From assembly GCA_964483245.1 (NCBI GenBank), contig CAZABP010000003.1, forward strand, positions 146,432 through 210,431: a DNA stretch of 64,000 nucleotides, given 5' to 3'. The first letter of the stretch is position 1; the number at the start of each line of letters is the position of its first letter. Of this stretch, positions 61,388-64,000 are shown one piece after another. The translations under genes and the position numbers were made by a program. The notes below the pieces were generated by a model, which was not told the DNA's origin, ran no database searches, and worked only from the letters and a program-made list of their open reading frames with translations. This DNA comes from CAZABP01 sp964483245. Its GTDB lineage: Bacteria > Planctomycetota > UBA1135 > UBA2386.

Positions 61388-62666
61388 AGGGGCGCGGCCC
61401 GACGAGGCGCTGCCGGAGCTGTCGCGCCGGAGCGGCACGCTCTGCATCGAGCAGTGCCGGCTGGACGAGCTGGCGGCGCGGTTCGGCACGCCGCTGTACG
61501 TCTACTCACGTGCGGCGATCGCGGCACGGATGGCGCGGCTGCGCAAGGCGTTCGGTGCCGACGCGCGGATCTGCTACGCGGTCAAGAGCAACGGGAACCT
61601 CTCGCTGCTCCGGTTGCTGCACGAGCTCGGCGCCGGCTTCGACGTCGTCAGCGGGGGTGAGATCGCGCGGCTGGAGGCTGCTGGCATCCGCGGCGCCGAG
61701 GTGGTGTTCGCCGGCGTCGCCAAGCAACCGTGGGAGATCGACCTGGCGCTGGCGTACGGCGTGCGCGCGTTCCATCTGGAGTCGGCGCACGAGCTGCCGC
61801 TGCTCGCTGCCGCGGCGACGGCGCGGGGGACGCGGGCGCGGATCGCGCTGCGGCTCAACCCGGATGTCGACGCCGGGACGCACGCCTACATCAGCACGGC
61901 GCGCAGCGAGAACAAGTTCGGGCTCGACTTCGCGTCGGCGGCGGCGCTGGTCGCCGCGATCCGGCGTGATCCGGCCCTCGAGCTGGTCGGCTACCACGTG
62001 CACCTGGGCAGCCAGGTGCGGAGCATCGAGCCGTATCTCGAGGCGTTCACGCGCGTCGAGGCGTTGCTGGACCAGGATCCGGCGCACCGCGAGGGGGTCA
62101 CCAGCTACGACCTCGGCGGCGGGTTCGCGATCCCGTACGCCGAGCCGGGTGGGGGCCTCGACGTCGAGGCCTTGGCAGCCGCGTTGCTGCCCCGCCTCGC
62201 TGCGCGCCGACTGCAGGCGGTCCTCGAGCCGGGGCGGTTCCTGGTCGCCGAGGCCGGGCTGCTGTTGACGCGCGTGCTCGGCATCAAGCCGGGCCGGGAG
62301 AAGTCCTTCCTGCTCGTCGACGCGGCGATGAACGACCTGCTGCGCCCGGCGCTGTACGGCGCCATCCATCCGCTCGCGCCGGTCGTTGCAGCGCCGGATC
62401 GCAACCCGGTCCGCTACGACGTGGTCGGGCCGATCTGCGAGAGCGGGGATTTCCTGCGCCTGGATGTCGAACTCGCCGAGCTGCGACCCGGCGAGCTGCT
62501 CGCGGTATTGTGCGCCGGCGCCTACGGCGCCTCGATGGCTTCGAACTACAACTCCCGGCCGCGCGCGGCCGAGGTGCTCGTGGAGGGGGCCGGGGCGCGG
62601 CCGATCCGCGCGCGTGAATCGCTCGAGGATCTGTGGCGCAACGAAGCGAGCTGGCTCCGCGAATGA
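61380..62666 (+). CDS. lysA: diaminopimelate decarboxylase
   Basis: This 428-residue PLP enzyme converts meso-diaminopimelate to L-lysine. PLP-binding Lys69 lies in CYAVKSNGN. HVHLGSQ, the GGGFAIPY loop, EPGRFLVAEAG and the PICESGDFL segment (catalytic Cys) follow in family order. It starts at a GTG overlapping the sigma factor stop, and its TGA overlaps the next ATG. Length is typical of LysA. Confidence 0.95.
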   Translation: MPEGARPDEALPELSRRSGTLCIEQCRLDELAARFGTPLYVYSRAAIAARMARLRKAFGADARICYAVKSNGNLSLLRLLHELGAGFDVVSGGEIARLEAAGIRGAEVVFAGVAKQPWEIDLALAYGVRAFHLESAHELPLLAAAATARGTRARIALRLNPDVDAGTHAYISTARSENKFGLDFASAAALVAAIRRDPALELVGYHVHLGSQVRSIEPYLEAFTRVEALLDQDPAHREGVTSYDLGGGFAIPYAEPGGGLDVEALAAALLPRLAARRLQAVLEPGRFLVAEAGLLLTRVLGIKPGREKSFLLVDAAMNDLLRPALYGAIHPLAPVVAAPDRNPVRYDVVGPICESGDFLRLDVELAELRPGELLAVLCAGAYGASMASNYNSRPRAAEVLVEGAGARPIRARESLEDLWRNEASWLRE

Positions 62667-62845
62667 CTGCACACCGACCCGACCCCCGCCCGCGGCTGCG
62701 GCTGCGCCTGCGCACGTTGGCCGCCCTGCTGCTGGGGTTGCTGCTGCTCGGCGGCGTCAGCGGCTGCCGTTGGCTGCAGGACGAGTTCTTCTTCATCGAT
62801 CGCGCGCCTCCGCTCGAGACGCCGCGCGAACCGATCCCGTGGTGA
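62663..62845 (+). CDS. tiny lipoprotein
   Basis: This 60-residue protein has a basic N-terminus, a hydrophobic stretch (LRTLAALLLGLLLLGG) and the lipobox GVSGC (Cys about 35), leaving a mature part of only 26 residues. It overlaps lysA upstream and the IscU-like gene downstream by 4 bases each, so it is translated as part of the operon. A small lipoprotein next to LysA occurs in many bacteria (LptM type), but the residues here do not prove that identity. Confidence 0.65.
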   Translation: MTAHRPDPRPRLRLRLRTLAALLLGLLLLGGVSGCRWLQDEFFFIDRAPPLETPREPIPW

Positions 62846-63186
62846 CCGAGGCGATGCGCGCGCTGGCCAGGGCAGCCGAGGGCGCCGGCCGACTCGACGA
62901 CCCCCGTGCGCGCAGCTCGGCATCCGAGCACCCCGTGTGCGGCGACGAATTGCAGCTGCACGTGCTGTGGGATGGCGACACGATCGCGCAGCTGCGCTGG
63001 CAGGCCGCCGGATGCCCGGCCACGTTGGCGGTCGCGGCGGTCGCGGCACGCGCCCTGCCGGGAGCTTCGCTCGCGCAGGCGCCGGCGCGGTTGCGCCACG
63101 AGCTGGCGCGGCTCGGCGACCTGGGCGCGCACGAGCGGCACGCCGAGCAGCTGCTGCTGGCGGCGCTGGCGCGCACGGCGGGCTGA
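62842..63186 (+). CDS. IscU/SufU-like iron-sulfur scaffold protein lacking the third cysteine
   Basis: This 114-residue protein resembles the IscU/NifU N-terminal domain that assembles iron-sulfur clusters. Two cluster ligands are in the expected places: C33 in HPVCGDELQLH (with D35) and C58 in AAGCPAT. The third Cys that normally follows His in an H-C-S/A segment is replaced: the sequence reads ERHAEQLLLAAL, with Ala101 in that place. It starts at a GTG overlapping the small lipoprotein stop. Without the third Cys, a role as delivery or binding protein is as likely as assembly. Confidence 0.7.
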   Translation: MTEAMRALARAAEGAGRLDDPRARSSASEHPVCGDELQLHVLWDGDTIAQLRWQAAGCPATLAVAAVAARALPGASLAQAPARLRHELARLGDLGAHERHAEQLLLAALARTAG

Positions 63187-63192
63187 CCTGCG

Positions 63193-64000
63193 ATGGCGCT
63201 GGCGCGTCGGTTCGCGGACTTCCTGAGCCGGCTGCGTTCGGGCGCCAGCGAGCGGGAGCGGGCGCGCCTGGCCGCGCTGCTCGGCCTGAACCGCGAGCTC
63301 GCGCGCGCGCAGGACCTGCGCACGTTGTTGACGCTGCTGCTGGACGAGGCGATCGCACTGTTCGGCGCGGAGCGCGGCTTCGTGCTGCGGATCGAGCGCG
63401 GCGAGCCTTCCGTCGAGCTGGCGCGCAGCCTCGACCAGGAGCCGGTGCGCAACCCGACCGGCAAGGTCTCGCGCACCGTCGTGCAGCGTTGCCTGCAGGC
63501 GCGCGAGGGGATCTACAGCGCCGACGCGCAGGAAGGAGATCTCGGCGCGAGCCAGAGCATCGCGGATCTGAAGCTCCGCTCGGTCCTGTGCATGCCGTTG
63601 ATCGCCGGCGAGGAGCTGCTCGGGTTGATCTATCTGGACCACCGCTTCCAGAGCGGAGTGTTCCAGCCGGAGGACCTGCCGTGGCTGCAGGCGTTTGCCG
63701 ATCAGGCGGCCGTCGCGGTGCATCTGCACGAGCTGCTGGCCCGGGATCGCGCGCAGGCGCAGGCACTCGCGCAGCGCAACGCCGCGCTCGAAGGGGAGGT
63801 CGCCGTGCAGCGGCAGACCCTGGCCGAGCTCGGCGCGGCGCCGCGGCGCAGCGAGCTGCGCCACGCGTACGACGCGATCCTCGGTGAATCGCCGGCGCTG
63901 CTGCGCTGCCTGCAGCGGCTCGAACGGGTGCTCGAGATGGAGTTTCCCGTGCTGCTCGTCGGCGAGAGCGGCACCGGCAAGGAGCTGTTCGCGCGTGCGT
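63193..64000 (+). CDS. GAF-domain AAA+ regulator (sigma-54-dependent type), 3' end cut by the window
   Basis: This frame runs to the end of the window without a stop (269 codons visible). After a helical start, residues about 40-175 form a GAF domain (TLLLDEAIALFGAERGFVLRIERG ... SVLCMPLIAGEELLGLIYLDHRFQSGVFQPEDLPWLQAFADQAAVAV). A coiled-coil linker (RDRAQAQALAQRNAALEGEVAVQRQTLAELG) leads to the beginning of a sigma-54-interaction AAA+ domain: ESPALLRCLQRLERVLEM and Walker A GESGTGKE at the end. A DNA-binding domain would be expected beyond the window. It follows the IscU-like gene by 6 bases. Confidence 0.85.
   Translation, partial: MALARRFADFLSRLRSGASERERARLAALLGLNRELARAQDLRTLLTLLLDEAIALFGAERGFVLRIERGEPSVELARSLDQEPVRNPTGKVSRTVVQRCLQAREGIYSADAQEGDLGASQSIADLKLRSVLCMPLIAGEELLGLIYLDHRFQSGVFQPEDLPWLQAFADQAAVAVHLHELLARDRAQAQALAQRNAALEGEVAVQRQTLAELGAAPRRSELRHAYDAILGESPALLRCLQRLERVLEMEFPVLLVGESGTGKELFARA

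Overview
The window is 64 kb of very GC-rich bacterial DNA that is almost completely coding, with about 50 protein genes on both strands and no rRNA, tRNA, CRISPR array or insertion sequence that I can support. Neighbouring genes often overlap by 4 bases (ATGA or GTGA), which suggests translational coupling. The best lineage guess is a deep, poorly characterised branch of Planctomycetota. The reasons are several large secreted Kelch-type proteins that share a C-terminal module, many secreted HEAT/TPR and lipoprotein genes, a VPS10-like protein, a YdjY-like protein and a TMTC-like glycosyltransferase. This assignment is inference and no marker gene settles it.

Layout. 1-5.0 kb: asparaginase II (cut by the window edge), NAD(P)H-hydrate dehydratase, a HEAT-type secreted protein and a YdjY-like protein. 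5.0-8.6 kb: two Kelch-type secreted proteins. 8.6-10.3 kb: a Rieske plus cytochrome b/c operon. 10.5-15.0 kb: a large unrecognised secreted protein coupled to DNA polymerase IV, then a hemerythrin. 15.0-18.8 kb: a phosphatase-like lipoprotein and a VPS10/BNR protein. 18.9-20.8 kb: a thioredoxin-fold gene interrupted by an in-frame TGA exactly at the first catalytic cysteine position (UGPC), coupled to a lipid acyltransferase. 20.84-21.0 kb: a 164-bp palindrome. 21.0-22.6 kb: a vanadium-haloperoxidase/PAP2 lipoprotein. 22.6-28.4 kb (minus): an iron-type ABC transporter operon with a five-haem cytochrome and a HEAT lipoprotein. 28.7-31.8 kb: IleS. 32.0-35.5 kb: a pseudopilin-like cluster. 35.5-37.9 kb: a cysteine-less redoxin-like protein flanked by 56-bp direct repeats, and an M48 protease. 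37.9-41.1 kb: a thiolase and a domain-swapped aconitase-family fusion. 41.2-45.9 kb: two tandem Kelch-type paralogues and a Uma2 remnant. 45.9-51.5 kb: a copper ATPase, a TMTC-like protein, an intact Uma2 protein and a carbonic anhydrase. 51.9-55.9 kb: a secreted coiled-coil protein, hydantoinase B, a small lipoprotein and an unrecognised protein. 56.0-64.0 kb: one long co-directional run of purA, uppS, cdsA, phoH, ybeY, a sigma factor, lysA, a tiny lipoprotein, an IscU-like protein and a truncated GAF/AAA+ regulator.

The most noteworthy item is the candidate selenoprotein at 18891-19901. Both halves of a thioredoxin fold lie in one frame on either side of the TGA, and a hairpin compatible with a bacterial SECIS element follows the TGA. 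Other points of interest are the palindromic element next to it, the 56-bp duplication around a gene, the LeuD-LeuC domain order, an apparently missing haem ligand in cytochrome b, and zinc or scaffold residue losses in the YbeY-like and IscU-like proteins.
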